DNA from: Bacteroidaceae bacterium
GTDB lineage: Bacteria; Bacteroidota; Bacteroidia; Bacteroidales; Bacteroidaceae
Direction of reading: 5' to 3'
Length of the DNA: 64,000 bases
Assembly (NCBI GenBank): GCA_024398475.1
Contig: JAKSJB010000008.1
Span: 20,502-84,501 of the forward strand
Part shown: piece after piece, positions 1-9,700 of the stretch
Layout: each line of letters opens with the position of its first letter
Numbering within the stretch: the stretch's first letter is position 1
Translations under genes and position numbers: made by a program
Notes under the pieces: generated by a model
What the model was told of the DNA's origin: nothing
Databases searched by the model: none
Seen by the model: only the letters and a program-made list of their open reading frames with translations

Positions 1-1
1 A

Positions 2-67
2 GAGAACTATACTGCGCCGATTGGAGGCAGCACTTTATACTTTAAAATTACCAACATCAAAAACTGA
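2..67 (+). CDS. C-terminal end of an upstream gene (partial)
   Basis: An open frame enters from the left edge and ends with TGA six bases before the pdxA start. It encodes about 21 residues, ending STLYFKITNIKN. The tight spacing to pdxA suggests the same transcript. Too little is visible to name the product. The call rests only on frame continuity and spacing, so it is tentative; another frame is also open across this stretch. Confidence 0.35.
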   Translation, partial: ENYTAPIGGSTLYFKITNIKN

Positions 68-72
68 ATCAA

Positions 73-1173
73 ATGAGAAAAATTAAAGTCGGAATAACAC
101 ATGGTGATATCAATGGAGTTGGATATGAAGTAATCCTTAAAACTTTCGAACCAGAGGAGATGACAAATCTGTGTACTCCTATAGTATATGGATCTCCAAA
201 GGTTGCAACATATCATAAGAAGTCGTTTGAATGTCAGACAAACTTCGCTGTCAAGAATTCTGCAGGTCAGGCTGACGAAGGTCTTCTCAATATTGTCAAT
301 TGCTTTGGTGATGAAGAAATCAAGATTGATATGGGTAAGTCAACTGAGGATGCAGGCAAGGCTGCATATGTTGCCCTTGAATGTGCATTGGATGAATATG
401 CAAAGGGGGAATTCGATGTTTTGGTCACTGCTCCTATCAACAAGAACAACATTCAGCGCGACGGATTCCGTTTCCCAGGACATACTGAATATATTGAAGA
501 AAAAGCCGGTGAGGGAAACAAGGCTCTTATGATATTGATGAAAGGTGGTCTCCGTGTGGCTTTGGCTACTACGCATCTGCCAATCAGTAAGGTTTCTTCT
601 GCCATTACCCGTGACTTGCTTATTGAGAAACTTACTATTCTCAACAACTCACTTCACCGAGACTTCATGATTGACAATCCTCGTATTGCCGTTCTTTCAC
701 TCAATCCTCACTGTGGTGATGGCGGTCTGCTGGGCAAGGAGGAACATGAAATTATTGAACCGGTAATACAGGAAATGTTTGATAAGGGTATTCGCTGTTT
801 CGGTCCATATCCTGCTGATGGATTCTTCGGTTCAGGCAACTACAGTCATTTTGATGCAATCCTTGCCATGTATCACGATCAGGGACTTGCTCCGTTTAAG
901 GCTCTTGCTATGGATGATGCTGTAAACTTCACTGCTGGATTACCTATCATTCGTACATCACCTGCTCACGGTACTGCTTTTGACATTGCAGGAAAGGGTG
1001 AAGCAAACGAAGGTTCTTTCCGTCAGGCTGTATATTCAGCAATCGATATATACCGCAACAGACGCTCTTACGATGAGGCTCACAGTCGTCCGCTTCAGAG
1101 ACAGTATTACGAGAAACGTGATGACAGCGATAAACTGAAACTCGATCAGATCACAGAGGACGATACCTTGTAG
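73..1173 (+). CDS. pdxA: 4-hydroxythreonine-4-phosphate dehydrogenase
   Basis: PdxA oxidises 4-phosphohydroxy-L-threonine with NAD in the DXP-dependent route to pyridoxal phosphate, in the cytoplasm. The 366-residue protein has the family's usual length. Visible landmarks are the N-terminal GITHGDINGVGYE, the TAPINKNNIQ segment, the FPGHTEY segment with a metal-ligand His, a second His in LNPHCGDGG, and the C-terminal YHDQGLAPFK and TSPAHGTAFDIAGKG motifs. It starts six bases after the stop of an upstream gene and ends five bases before the next gene, so it sits in an operon. Identification by motif is firm. Confidence 0.95.
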   Translation: MRKIKVGITHGDINGVGYEVILKTFEPEEMTNLCTPIVYGSPKVATYHKKSFECQTNFAVKNSAGQADEGLLNIVNCFGDEEIKIDMGKSTEDAGKAAYVALECALDEYAKGEFDVLVTAPINKNNIQRDGFRFPGHTEYIEEKAGEGNKALMILMKGGLRVALATTHLPISKVSSAITRDLLIEKLTILNNSLHRDFMIDNPRIAVLSLNPHCGDGGLLGKEEHEIIEPVIQEMFDKGIRCFGPYPADGFFGSGNYSHFDAILAMYHDQGLAPFKALAMDDAVNFTAGLPIIRTSPAHGTAFDIAGKGEANEGSFRQAVYSAIDIYRNRRSYDEAHSRPLQRQYYEKRDDSDKLKLDQITEDDTL

Positions 1174-1178
1174 TCATC

Positions 1179-2249
1179 ATGAGCAATAAGTCAAGAAACA
1201 TATTCTTTGCATTCGGAATCATAGCAGTCATTGTTATGATTCTGACGTTTAAGGTGAGTTTTGCCGAGATATGGGAAGATATCTGTCTCACCGGACATTG
1301 GTTCGTCCTAATTCTGGGTATGTGGCTTGTATTGTATGTGCTCAACACTCTTACATGGCGTACTATCATACTTGGAAGCGGAGAATGTCCGATACCTTTT
1401 CTTAAGTTGTGCAAGGTGACAATCAGCGGTTTTGCGCTTAACTATGCTACTCCAGCAGGTCTTATGGGGGGTGAACCTTATAAAATTATGGAACTGTCTC
1501 CATATATTGGACGAGAACGTGCCACTTCTTCGGTACTTCTGTTTGCCATGATGCATATTTTTGCCCATTTCTGGTATTGGCTTACAGCCGTAGTTTTGTT
1601 TTTGGGATTCGTAATTATGGGTGTGATTGAGTTTGACCTTCAGATGAAAATTATCATTCCGCTGATTGCTCTGTTCAGTTTCACCGGTATATATCTATTT
1701 GTAAAGGGGTATAAAAACGGAATTGTAATCAAACTCATTCATGTTGTGGGGAAGTTGCCTTATTGCAGGAAATGGAGTTGCAGGTTGCTTGAAAACCATA
1801 CAGAGGAACTGAACAACATAGACCGTCAGATTGCAGAACTTCAGGGACAGAACAAGTACAGTTTCTATGGTTCGTTCTTCCTTGAATACGCAGGACGTAT
1901 TCTTCAATCGTTTGAAATATTCATAATGCTCTGTCTTGTCGGTATTCAGGGATCATACATTCAACTGTTTGTTTACTCTGTCATCATTCTTGCTTTTACA
2001 TCTCTCTTTGCTAATCTTCTATTCTTTATGCCATTGCAGATTGGCGGTCGTGAGGGTGGTTTTGCCATGTCAACTGTAGCAATGAAGATGGTGGGGGAAT
2101 CTGGACTGCTGCTCACTCTTCAGGAAGCCATGACCATAGCTGTTTTCATAAGCATTATCTGCCGTGTCAGGGAAATTGTGTGGACATCCATAGGTATGTG
2201 TATGATGAAGATAGGTACTAAGGTTACGAATAAATCATATAAGATATGA
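1179..2249 (+). CDS. YbhN/UPF0104-type integral membrane protein (flippase-like)
   Basis: A 356-residue polytopic inner-membrane protein with about eight hydrophobic segments. The segment GFALNYATPAGLMGGEPYK, the conserved pore-region motif of the UPF0104 / lysylphosphatidylglycerol-synthase membrane-domain family, identifies it, as does FFMPLQIGGREGG near residue 290. Members are proposed lipid or head-group flippases. It lacks the C-terminal synthetase domain of MprF, so it is not a full lysyl-PG synthase. Its last four bases overlap the start of the next gene (ATGA), implying translational coupling with a CDP-alcohol phosphatidyltransferase fusion. That supports a role in moving a lipid made by the neighbour, which is an inference. 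Confidence 0.8.
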   Translation: MSNKSRNIFFAFGIIAVIVMILTFKVSFAEIWEDICLTGHWFVLILGMWLVLYVLNTLTWRTIILGSGECPIPFLKLCKVTISGFALNYATPAGLMGGEPYKIMELSPYIGRERATSSVLLFAMMHIFAHFWYWLTAVVLFLGFVIMGVIEFDLQMKIIIPLIALFSFTGIYLFVKGYKNGIVIKLIHVVGKLPYCRKWSCRLLENHTEELNNIDRQIAELQGQNKYSFYGSFFLEYAGRILQSFEIFIMLCLVGIQGSYIQLFVYSVIILAFTSLFANLLFFMPLQIGGREGGFAMSTVAMKMVGESGLLLTLQEAMTIAVFISIICRVREIVWTSIGMCMMKIGTKVTNKSYKI

Positions 2250-4729
2250 AACTGAGTTTTGCTATATTGGCAGCAGGGGAGGGCAGTCGTCTTCAAAACG
2301 AAGGGGTTGCATTGCCTAAACCTTTGGTGAAGGTTGACGGTGAAGCCATGATTGACCGACTCATCCGTATATTCATGAACAACGGGGCTGACGAAATAGC
2401 AATCATTACAAATGACCTTACGGACATGACTCAGCAGCATATTAATGAACTGATTGCGACAGGATTGCCTATCCGGCTTAAAGTGAAGACAACACCTAGT
2501 TCGATGCATAGTTTCTATGAGATTATGCCGCTGCTTGGGGAGGGTAAGTTCTGTCTGACTACGGTTGATACAATCTTCCAGGAGGATGAATTCCGTCGGT
2601 ACATTGATGAGTTCCGCAGATTTGAAGGTGACGGAATGATGGCTGTAACAGATTTCATAGATGACGAAAAACCATTATACATATCTACTGATGATGAATT
2701 GAGCATCACTGGTTTTCATGATGATGCTGATGAATCCTACAGATTTATTTCTGGTGGTATATATTGCCTGAACTCCAAGTGCTTTCCAATACTTTCGAGA
2801 TGTATTGAAAGTGGAATGTCGCGTATGCGCAATTTCCAACGTCAGCTTGTGGCGGACGGACTAAAACTGAGGGCTTATCCTTTTTCCAAGATTCTCGATG
2901 TGGATCATGCCGATGACATCCGTAAGGCAGAACAGTTCCTGAACGAAGAATCTCATGGACATAAAAAGGTTCTGATGATATACAGGGCAAGGGAGTTTTC
3001 TCCAAATATGGAGAACTATGATGCTGACATACTGAATGCTGTGGGAAAAATACTGAAAGAACATGGGGCTGTCGTGAAGTATGTTCATGAGGAAGATTTC
3101 CAATCTGTAATGTGTGGCGATGACGTGGTTGCACACATGTGCCGACGGGATTCTTCATTACAGTTGCTGATGGAAATGGAATCCAAGGGAACATGCATAA
3201 TCAATACTCCTCAGTCAATCGCTAACTGTTCACGTGAGTGCTTTGTACGGCTTTTTGATGAGGCTGGTATTCCGCAACCCAAACAATATAATGCAGATAA
3301 TCTTCAGTTTCCATTATGGCAGAAGAACAGGATGGGGTGGACCTGCCGAAAGGACGACGTGCGTCTTATACACTCAAGTGAAGGGGTTGTCGCTTCTTCT
3401 GACTTTATGTATGTGGAACATATTGAAGGTAATCTAATAAAGTTCTATGGAGTGCGTTCTGCGGACTTCTTTTTCTGGAAATATGCTGACGGTCAGCAGG
3501 TAAAGTTCGGTTCACCAGTGGATAATGCTCCTGATTCAAAATTCAGTTTCTCGGAAGATATGCTGAAATCTGTATGTAGGCAGGCGGCTGATATAATTGG
3601 TATTGAGGCTTACGGAGGGGATTGTATTATCAGTGAAAACGGAGAAATACGTATTATTGACTTTAATGATTGGCCATCGTTTAGAATGTGCAGGGATGGT
3701 GCAGCAGAAAAGATTGCTGCCGTCATACTTTCACGACTTGATGCTTCCTGTGTGGATATGGTTTTCAATGATAATGATATTCCGGACAGTACACGGCAGG
3801 AAAGGCATGGTAAGGAACGATACATAAAATCTACTGATACGGAAGAATGGCTCGACACGGTATTCACACGTCCAATTGGATTACTTTGGGCTAAGTTCTT
3901 CAATCTTTTCGGTATTCATCCGAACGTGATTACCATACTTTCAATCATCATAGGTGCTTCTTCGTCATTTTTCTTTTATCATTCTTCAGATACACGACAG
4001 GGACTCCTCTTCAATGTCATAGGTGTATTGCTGCTTATGTGGGCAAACTTCTATGACTCTGCTGACGGACAGTTGGCACGAATGACAGGAAAGAAGTCAC
4101 GTCTGGGAAGAATTCTAGACGGTGCAGCAGGTGATATATGGTTTATATGCATATATTTTGCACTCATGCTGCGAATTGGTTCACGTTTCACCTACTCCGG
4201 TTGGCAACATTACGTGGCATGGGCAATATTGTTTGCGGTCATTTTATTCAACGGATTGGTATGCCATGCACGTCAGTGTGGCTTGGCTGACTACTATCGC
4301 AACATACACCTGTTCTTCCTGAAAGGGAAGGAGGGTAGTGAACTGGACTGTTATGCCCAGCAGTCGGCTATCTACAGACAGACATCATGGAAGCAGGAAC
4401 CCTTGTGGAAGTTTTTCCTATGGTTTTATGTACGATACACTCATTCACAGGAATCTCAGACTCCGCATTTCCAGAGTCTTATGAAATCTTTACGACAGAC
4501 CTATGGTGATTCTATCCCTCAGAATGTACGTCAGGATTTCCTCCGTCAGAGTCTTCCGCTTATGAAGTGGACAAACATACTGACTTTCAACACACGTGCC
4601 ATCGTTCTATATATATCTTGTCTTATCGACTATCCTGAATATTACATACTCTTTGAACTGACGGTAATGACGGGGATATATTTTTACATGAGATGGAAAC
4701 ATGAACGGATAGAGGTCAAATTATTATGA
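2246..4729 (+). CDS. Trifunctional fusion: nucleotidyltransferase, ATP-grasp, CDP-alcohol phosphatidyltransferase
   Basis: An 827-residue fusion of three parts. Residues 1-230 are a sugar/polyol-phosphate nucleotidyltransferase: LAAGEGSRL at the N-terminus, then KPLVKVDGEAMIDR. Residues about 235-505 look like an ATP-grasp enzyme, ending in the metal-binding pattern RIIDFNDWPSF (Asp472, Asn474). Residues about 560-827 are a membrane-embedded CDP-alcohol phosphatidyltransferase with the full signature DSADGQLAR from Asp604, then Gly and the pair of Asp in RILDGAAGD. The likely role is to activate a phosphorylated polyol to its CDP form and transfer it to lipid, similar to bifunctional inositol-phosphate enzymes. 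The substrate is unknown. It overlaps both neighbours by four bases. What the ATP-grasp part ligates cannot be read from sequence. Confidence 0.8.
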   Translation: MKLSFAILAAGEGSRLQNEGVALPKPLVKVDGEAMIDRLIRIFMNNGADEIAIITNDLTDMTQQHINELIATGLPIRLKVKTTPSSMHSFYEIMPLLGEGKFCLTTVDTIFQEDEFRRYIDEFRRFEGDGMMAVTDFIDDEKPLYISTDDELSITGFHDDADESYRFISGGIYCLNSKCFPILSRCIESGMSRMRNFQRQLVADGLKLRAYPFSKILDVDHADDIRKAEQFLNEESHGHKKVLMIYRAREFSPNMENYDADILNAVGKILKEHGAVVKYVHEEDFQSVMCGDDVVAHMCRRDSSLQLLMEMESKGTCIINTPQSIANCSRECFVRLFDEAGIPQPKQYNADNLQFPLWQKNRMGWTCRKDDVRLIHSSEGVVASSDFMYVEHIEGNLIKFYGVRSADFFFWKYADGQQVKFGSPVDNAPDSKFSFSEDMLKSVCRQAADIIGIEAYGGDCIISENGEIRIIDFNDWPSFRMCRDGAAEKIAAVILSRLDASCVDMVFNDNDIPDSTRQERHGKERYIKSTDTEEWLDTVFTRPIGLLWAKFFNLFGIHPNVITILSIIIGASSSFFFYHSSDTRQGLLFNVIGVLLLMWANFYDSADGQLARMTGKKSRLGRILDGAAGDIWFICIYFALMLRIGSRFTYSGWQHYVAWAILFAVILFNGLVCHARQCGLADYYRNIHLFFLKGKEGSELDCYAQQSAIYRQTSWKQEPLWKFFLWFYVRYTHSQESQTPHFQSLMKSLRQTYGDSIPQNVRQDFLRQSLPLMKWTNILTFNTRAIVLYISCLIDYPEYYILFELTVMTGIYFYMRWKHERIEVKLL

Positions 4730-5445
4730 AATATTTATTTTTCGATTACGGCGGTACGCTCGACACAAACGGCAGACACTGGAGTGAAGTACTTTGGCAG
4801 CAATATCTGGCTGAACTGGTACCCGTAGACAAGGAACAATTTCTTGACTGTTATGTCCTTGCAGAACGAAAGTTGAGTGCTGAATCAATCATTGATGCTG
4901 AAGACTCTTTCGTCAATGTATTAAGAAAGAAAGTGGGTGTCGAAACCAAGATGTTGGCAGCCAATGGTTATCTAAAGGTTGAGGAAGTGACACGCAGGTC
5001 GTATGTGGAGCATATATCTCTGCGATGTGACTATTATGTCCGCCATAACCTTGAACGTGTGAAACCGTTGCTTGCTCAACTGAATGAAAAGTACGGACTG
5101 GTACTTGTAAGCAATTTCTATGGTAACCTCGACTGTGTACTTAAGGACTATGGACTTGATTCCTACTTTTCTGATGTTGTAGAGTCGGCACAGGTGGGTG
5201 TGCGCAAACCTGATGCTGCTATTTACAGTATTGCCATGGAGCGAAATTCGGTAGAACCCGAACAATCGGTAATCATAGGCGATTCGATGAAAAATGACAT
5301 CAGGCCCGCTTCAATACTTGGTGCTACTTCTGTATGGCTTAAATGTGAAGGATGGGGAAGGGATAAATCTTCTGACAATGCAGACTCTTCACTTGCCTCA
5401 TATATAATAACGGACATAATGCAATTGTTGGAATTAGATTTATAA
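4726..5445 (+). CDS. HAD-superfamily hydrolase (likely phosphatase)
   Basis: A 239-residue haloacid-dehalogenase-fold protein. Motif I is FDYGGTLD at the N-terminus (nucleophile Asp, with Asp two residues into the TLD part as acid/base). Motif II is LVSNFYGN near residue 130, motif III the Lys of GVRKPDAAIY, and motif IV IIGDSMKNDI. A cap of about 90 residues follows motif I. It overlaps the phosphatidyltransferase fusion by four bases. An attractive but unproven reading is dephosphorylation of a phosphorylated lipid head group made by that enzyme, as PgpA/PIP phosphatases do. A convergent hairpin terminator follows. Confidence 0.85.
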   Translation: MKYLFFDYGGTLDTNGRHWSEVLWQQYLAELVPVDKEQFLDCYVLAERKLSAESIIDAEDSFVNVLRKKVGVETKMLAANGYLKVEEVTRRSYVEHISLRCDYYVRHNLERVKPLLAQLNEKYGLVLVSNFYGNLDCVLKDYGLDSYFSDVVESAQVGVRKPDAAIYSIAMERNSVEPEQSVIIGDSMKNDIRPASILGATSVWLKCEGWGRDKSSDNADSSLASYIITDIMQLLELDL

Positions 5446-5455
5446 ATAAATATAA

Positions 5456-5483
5456 AAGGCAGATTCATCAGTGAATCTGCCTT
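5456..5483. terminator. Bidirectional intrinsic terminator
   Basis: Perfect 11-bp stem (AAGGCAGATTC / GAATCTGCCTT, loop of 6) between the convergent HAD hydrolase and porV genes, followed by T-rich sequence on the plus strand and A-rich sequence on the other side. It fits a shared terminator. Confidence 0.8.
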
Positions 5484-5506
5484 ATACTTTTCAAATAGAT
5501 ATTTTT

Positions 5507-6721
5507 TTATCTTTTCTTCTTTCCGAGTACATCGCCTATACCGTCCATATCGAAGGCAAGGGAAAAACGAAGAGTCTGGTCGAGTGGGTTGGACTGTGCG
5601 GCTGAGATGACATAACCTGCATCTATAGAGAATATGTTCATCTTGAAACCGGCTCCGACTGTATAGTACTTGCGGTTACCTTTGTTCTCGTGCTCGTAGT
5701 GGTATCCTGCACGTACGAAGAACTGGTTGTTGTAGGCGTATTCAACTCCTGCACTCCACTGTATTTCCTGCATCTCTTCCTTGAATCCTCCTGGTGCATC
5801 ACTGAATGACTTGAAAATACCGGAAATTGACGATACATTGTAGTAACCTTCATCGGCAAGCCATCCTGTGTATCCTGTGTAGTCGTCTTGGGCTGCACCG
5901 GTTTCCTCTATGTACTGTTCCATTGTCGGACGTGTTGGTACGAGCAACTTATTAGCATCGGCTGAGAAACTGATGGTGTTGTAATCGTCCATAGGTACGA
6001 GAAGGGAGAGTCCGAAACGGAGGTTGGTTGGTAGGAATTCTGCATAGTCTCCATCCTGATAGGATATCTTGCTACCGATGTTGCTGATGTTGAGACCCCA
6101 ACCCAACTGGCTTTCACGGTTGCCTAGATTGATGTAGCCGTTATGGTACATGGCAAGGTCGGCTGCAAAGGCTGAACCTGGTGTGAGGCTTGGGTCGTAC
6201 TTGTTGGCTGCAAGGTCACTGTAGATGAAACGGAGTCCTACACCTGCAGAGAATGTTTCTGAGAGCATTCGTGAATATGCTACATCGACTGACATTTCGT
6301 ATGGCTTGACCGTTTCGGCAAAATCTCCGCCGTCGTAGGCATTGATGTATACTTCTCCGAGTGAGAAGTAACGGAGTGATGCACTGACGGCATCGTAGTC
6401 TCCGATACGGTAATAGCCGGTTAGGTTGGCTAGGTCGATGTCGTCAACTAACTGGCGCAGCCATGGGGTATAGTTGAGTGAGATTCCAGAACGGCTTATG
6501 GTGAACGGATACTTTGCAGGATTCCAGTATTGTGAGTTTACGTCAGGATCTGTTGCTGCTCCTACGTCTCCAAGTCCACCTCCTCGTGCATCTGGTGCAA
6601 TGGCTAGGGATGTCACTCCGTGGTAAATTGGGTTGAACTGATTCTTTGTATCCTGAGCGTTCATTGTACTGAACGATGATGCAAGAATCATTAACATTAA
6701 TGTATTTTTGAGTTCTTTCAT
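5507..6721 (-). CDS. porV: Type IX secretion outer-membrane protein PorV
   Basis: A 404-residue outer-membrane beta-barrel of the PorV/PorQ (LptO) family. PorV binds cargo leaving the translocon and hands it to the PorU sortase. The chosen ATG gives a clean signal peptide ending near MNAQ; a start eight codons further upstream would spoil it. The N-terminal stretch TSLAIAPDARGGGLGDVGAA followed by YWNPAKYP is typical of the family, and the rest is alternating amphipathic strands ending in Phe-rich FSLAFDMDGIG. It follows porU on the same strand with about 50 bases between, which supports PorV over PorQ. Confidence 0.88.
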   Translation of the reverse strand: MKELKNTLMLMILASSFSTMNAQDTKNQFNPIYHGVTSLAIAPDARGGGLGDVGAATDPDVNSQYWNPAKYPFTISRSGISLNYTPWLRQLVDDIDLANLTGYYRIGDYDAVSASLRYFSLGEVYINAYDGGDFAETVKPYEMSVDVAYSRMLSETFSAGVGLRFIYSDLAANKYDPSLTPGSAFAADLAMYHNGYINLGNRESQLGWGLNISNIGSKISYQDGDYAEFLPTNLRFGLSLLVPMDDYNTISFSADANKLLVPTRPTMEQYIEETGAAQDDYTGYTGWLADEGYYNVSSISGIFKSFSDAPGGFKEEMQEIQWSAGVEYAYNNQFFVRAGYHYEHENKGNRKYYTVGAGFKMNIFSIDAGYVISAAQSNPLDQTLRFSLAFDMDGIGDVLGKKKR

Positions 6722-6769
6722 TCCAAATATTAATTTATCGTACAAAATTAAAACGATGTGTTGGCTGTT

Positions 6770-9700
6770 TTATTGTGTTACTATGAATTTTTTAGATTTG
6801 TTTGCTTTTGCTCCGTTGGATGTAGATACAGACACTTTACAGATGTAGATTCCCGGTGTGAGATGTCCGTCAGCAGCATTGAGGTTGCATGAGTAGATAT
6901 AACTCTCTGATGTACTGACTCCCTGTTCGGCTCCATGCCACATCTGTCTGCCTGACATGTCGAAAACTGCGACTTCAATATTGAGCATTGACTGTGGACG
7001 GTCGTTGTCGATCTGTAGTGTGAGTTGGTTGGCATTGACTCTACTTATCTTTACATCGAAGATATTTGGCTGCAGTCCTTCCTCTACTTCGAAGTTCAGT
7101 GTTATTGACGATGGATTATTGAAGTTGTCCCATGCCCGGAAGAGTAGGGTATGAGGTCCTGATGTGAGTTGTGGAATGCTGAAACTTACGTTTCCGTCGG
7201 TCCATAAACCTGTGTCACTCTGATAATAGTTGTTGAGATTGTATGTCATGGATGGACTGTTGTCGATTACGAGGCTTATGTCGTGACCGACTCCGCTGCC
7301 TGTTGTACTTATTCCGCTTTTATCGGATAGGTGGGCTGTAAAATATGGAGTTTCATTCATCATGACATCGGTGGAAATGACTGAATCTCCGGTATTGGTG
7401 AATACTGTACCGTTGAGACTGATGGTGATTATTGGACCTTCCCTGTCGTCACCTGTATCACCTGATGTTCCTCCTATAAGGAAATCGGTGTACTTGCCGT
7501 GGGCTTCCCTTGTGTTACTGTCGTCGGAGGCATAGAGGCAAAGAAGTCCTGCTGCATCAGAATAGTTGATGTCGAGCGGTACTATAAATGATATTGTAAA
7601 TTTCCCATCGTGGATGGAATCTGTTCCGGCATACAAGGCCTTCTTTCGGTCTACGAACTTATATGGCTCGATATCTTCTCCGGCGTTGTTCTTGCATGTG
7701 ATTGTTTCTTCGCTGTCGAAGACTGTGGAATATATGGTTCCGTTGTATGCAATACTGTCAGTCCGGTCTGTAATTATATGTCCTGTGACTGTTACTACCG
7801 AACCGGCTCCGATCTTATGCTTTCCGCTGTCGGTTGTAATGCCTCCGGTGAAGGAATCTATTGCAATACGTTTCCGTGGCATTGCAAGACGTATTGCAGG
7901 GTCTCCGAGTAGTACGAAGTGTGCCTTATTGAGTGAGTCCCTCATGCCGATGGATGGCGATGCAATGTCGGACTTTGCAAGTGCCAGGGCTTCGCCTAAT
8001 GTGTTCACTGCATTTCCTTCACTATCCTGTGCCAGCACGTATTTCATGAAGTTGTTGTTTAGTATCCTATTTTGTGAGGAATATACAGTACGTGCCGTGG
8101 ACAGAACTCCCATTGCTCCTCCACGTGGATTGAGAAGTGCAACTTCTCCGATGTTTTCCTCATCCATATCGAATGGTGACACATCGCAGGCTGCATGTAT
8201 CCAAAGCGGCAGACGTGGGGAATTCCAGGTGGCAAAATCGGCAGTTTTCAATACTTGTTCATGACTGAGACAATAGGCTGCACCATGTCCGGTGTAGTTC
8301 ATAATCAATGCTCCGTCATCGACCTGCTTGGTGATTGCCTTATAGGCATTGATGTATGAATTACCGGTGGCTGTCTGTTCCATTGAGAATGAATCCCAGT
8401 AGATTTTCTTGATTGCCAGATCGGGATAGAGGCTGCTGACTTGCTTGGTGATTGCTTCGGCATCCTTCATGTGGATGTTGGCATTACCGTCATCTGCCAT
8501 CATGCAGATGGTGTTTTTCCAGTCTCCAACTTGTTCGTTGCCGATGTATGCTATCAACTTGTCGACAACTGTCTTGGCTTCGGCTTCTGTGGTTACAGGT
8601 ATGCGACCTACTCCGCAGTCGAGCTTTTCCTTCAGTGGACTTGTTCCCTTGCCGTCAGCCAGAAGCGTGATGTATTCCTCGCTGACATAACTGTTGGTGT
8701 GGCTGATACTATTGTTGGATTCATAGCAGAGAAGGTAGTCTTCCTGCTTGCGGAGAATCATTCCGGATGTAACCATGCGGTTGTCCCATACGCAGTCGCC
8801 GAATAGACAAATATTCTTAGGACGTGCTGATATGTTGCTGCCTGCCTTGTCGTAGAGCATCTTCATTAGGCGTCGGTAGGCTGTGATGTCGGGTGTGCCG
8901 GATGAGAATTCATTATATACCTGATCGGCTCTCACTACTGCACATTTTATTCCGTCCCTTTTGGTGTGAGCATCAGCAAGGCGCTGTGCCTGTGACGAAA
9001 GCCGTCCGTTGGCGGGTACGATAATCACAAGGTCTATGTCACTGAGTGAATGCAGGTCCTGATTGTCAACAGTACCCACAACCTCGGGTTTGGGGAAGTT
9101 AGCATTTGTATTTACTGCTACATATTCCGTTGACTTTCCGCATGATGGTGTACATACGGTATATGTGGTGCCGTCGAGTTTTCCCTCAAACTCATAGATG
9201 GAGTCACCTGGCGTGACGTTCCATACCGATGTGCCGGAATTGGCATTGCTTATCTGGAAACGGTGTCTGGATTCAGAATCTGATGGTCGGAATGCAAGGT
9301 ATTGGCTACCTGAAAGGTCGAGACTGCGCCTATAGTCTATCTGAATATAGTCGAGATGACCGCTGATTCCTGACTGGCCATCGGTAGTCAGGGTAACGGT
9401 TGTCTGTGGTTTTGCCTGACTGAACTTGTATTTATTGGTCAGATCCACAGCATAAGTGTATTCTGAAAGTGCTGAGTAACTGATGTGTCGGTATGTTGTG
9501 TCGTTGGCTGATACAGTCAGACGGGATGCTGTGGTACCTGCTGCTGCGAATTTTACTGTAAGCGAGGCCTCATTGCTGCATACTCCCGGCAAATCTACTG
9601 TATATGTTTTCTTTTTGCCGTTGGCAAAGTCGTATTTCTCATAGAATGTACGGCCTGTATTGATGAAACTGTATTCATCGGCTTCAATTAGTGCATGGTC

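Noticed and set aside
7566..8264. Long plus-strand open frame opposite porU
   Set aside because: It is a shadow of the porU coding frame: low plausibility of the product, no promoter and no recognisable motif.
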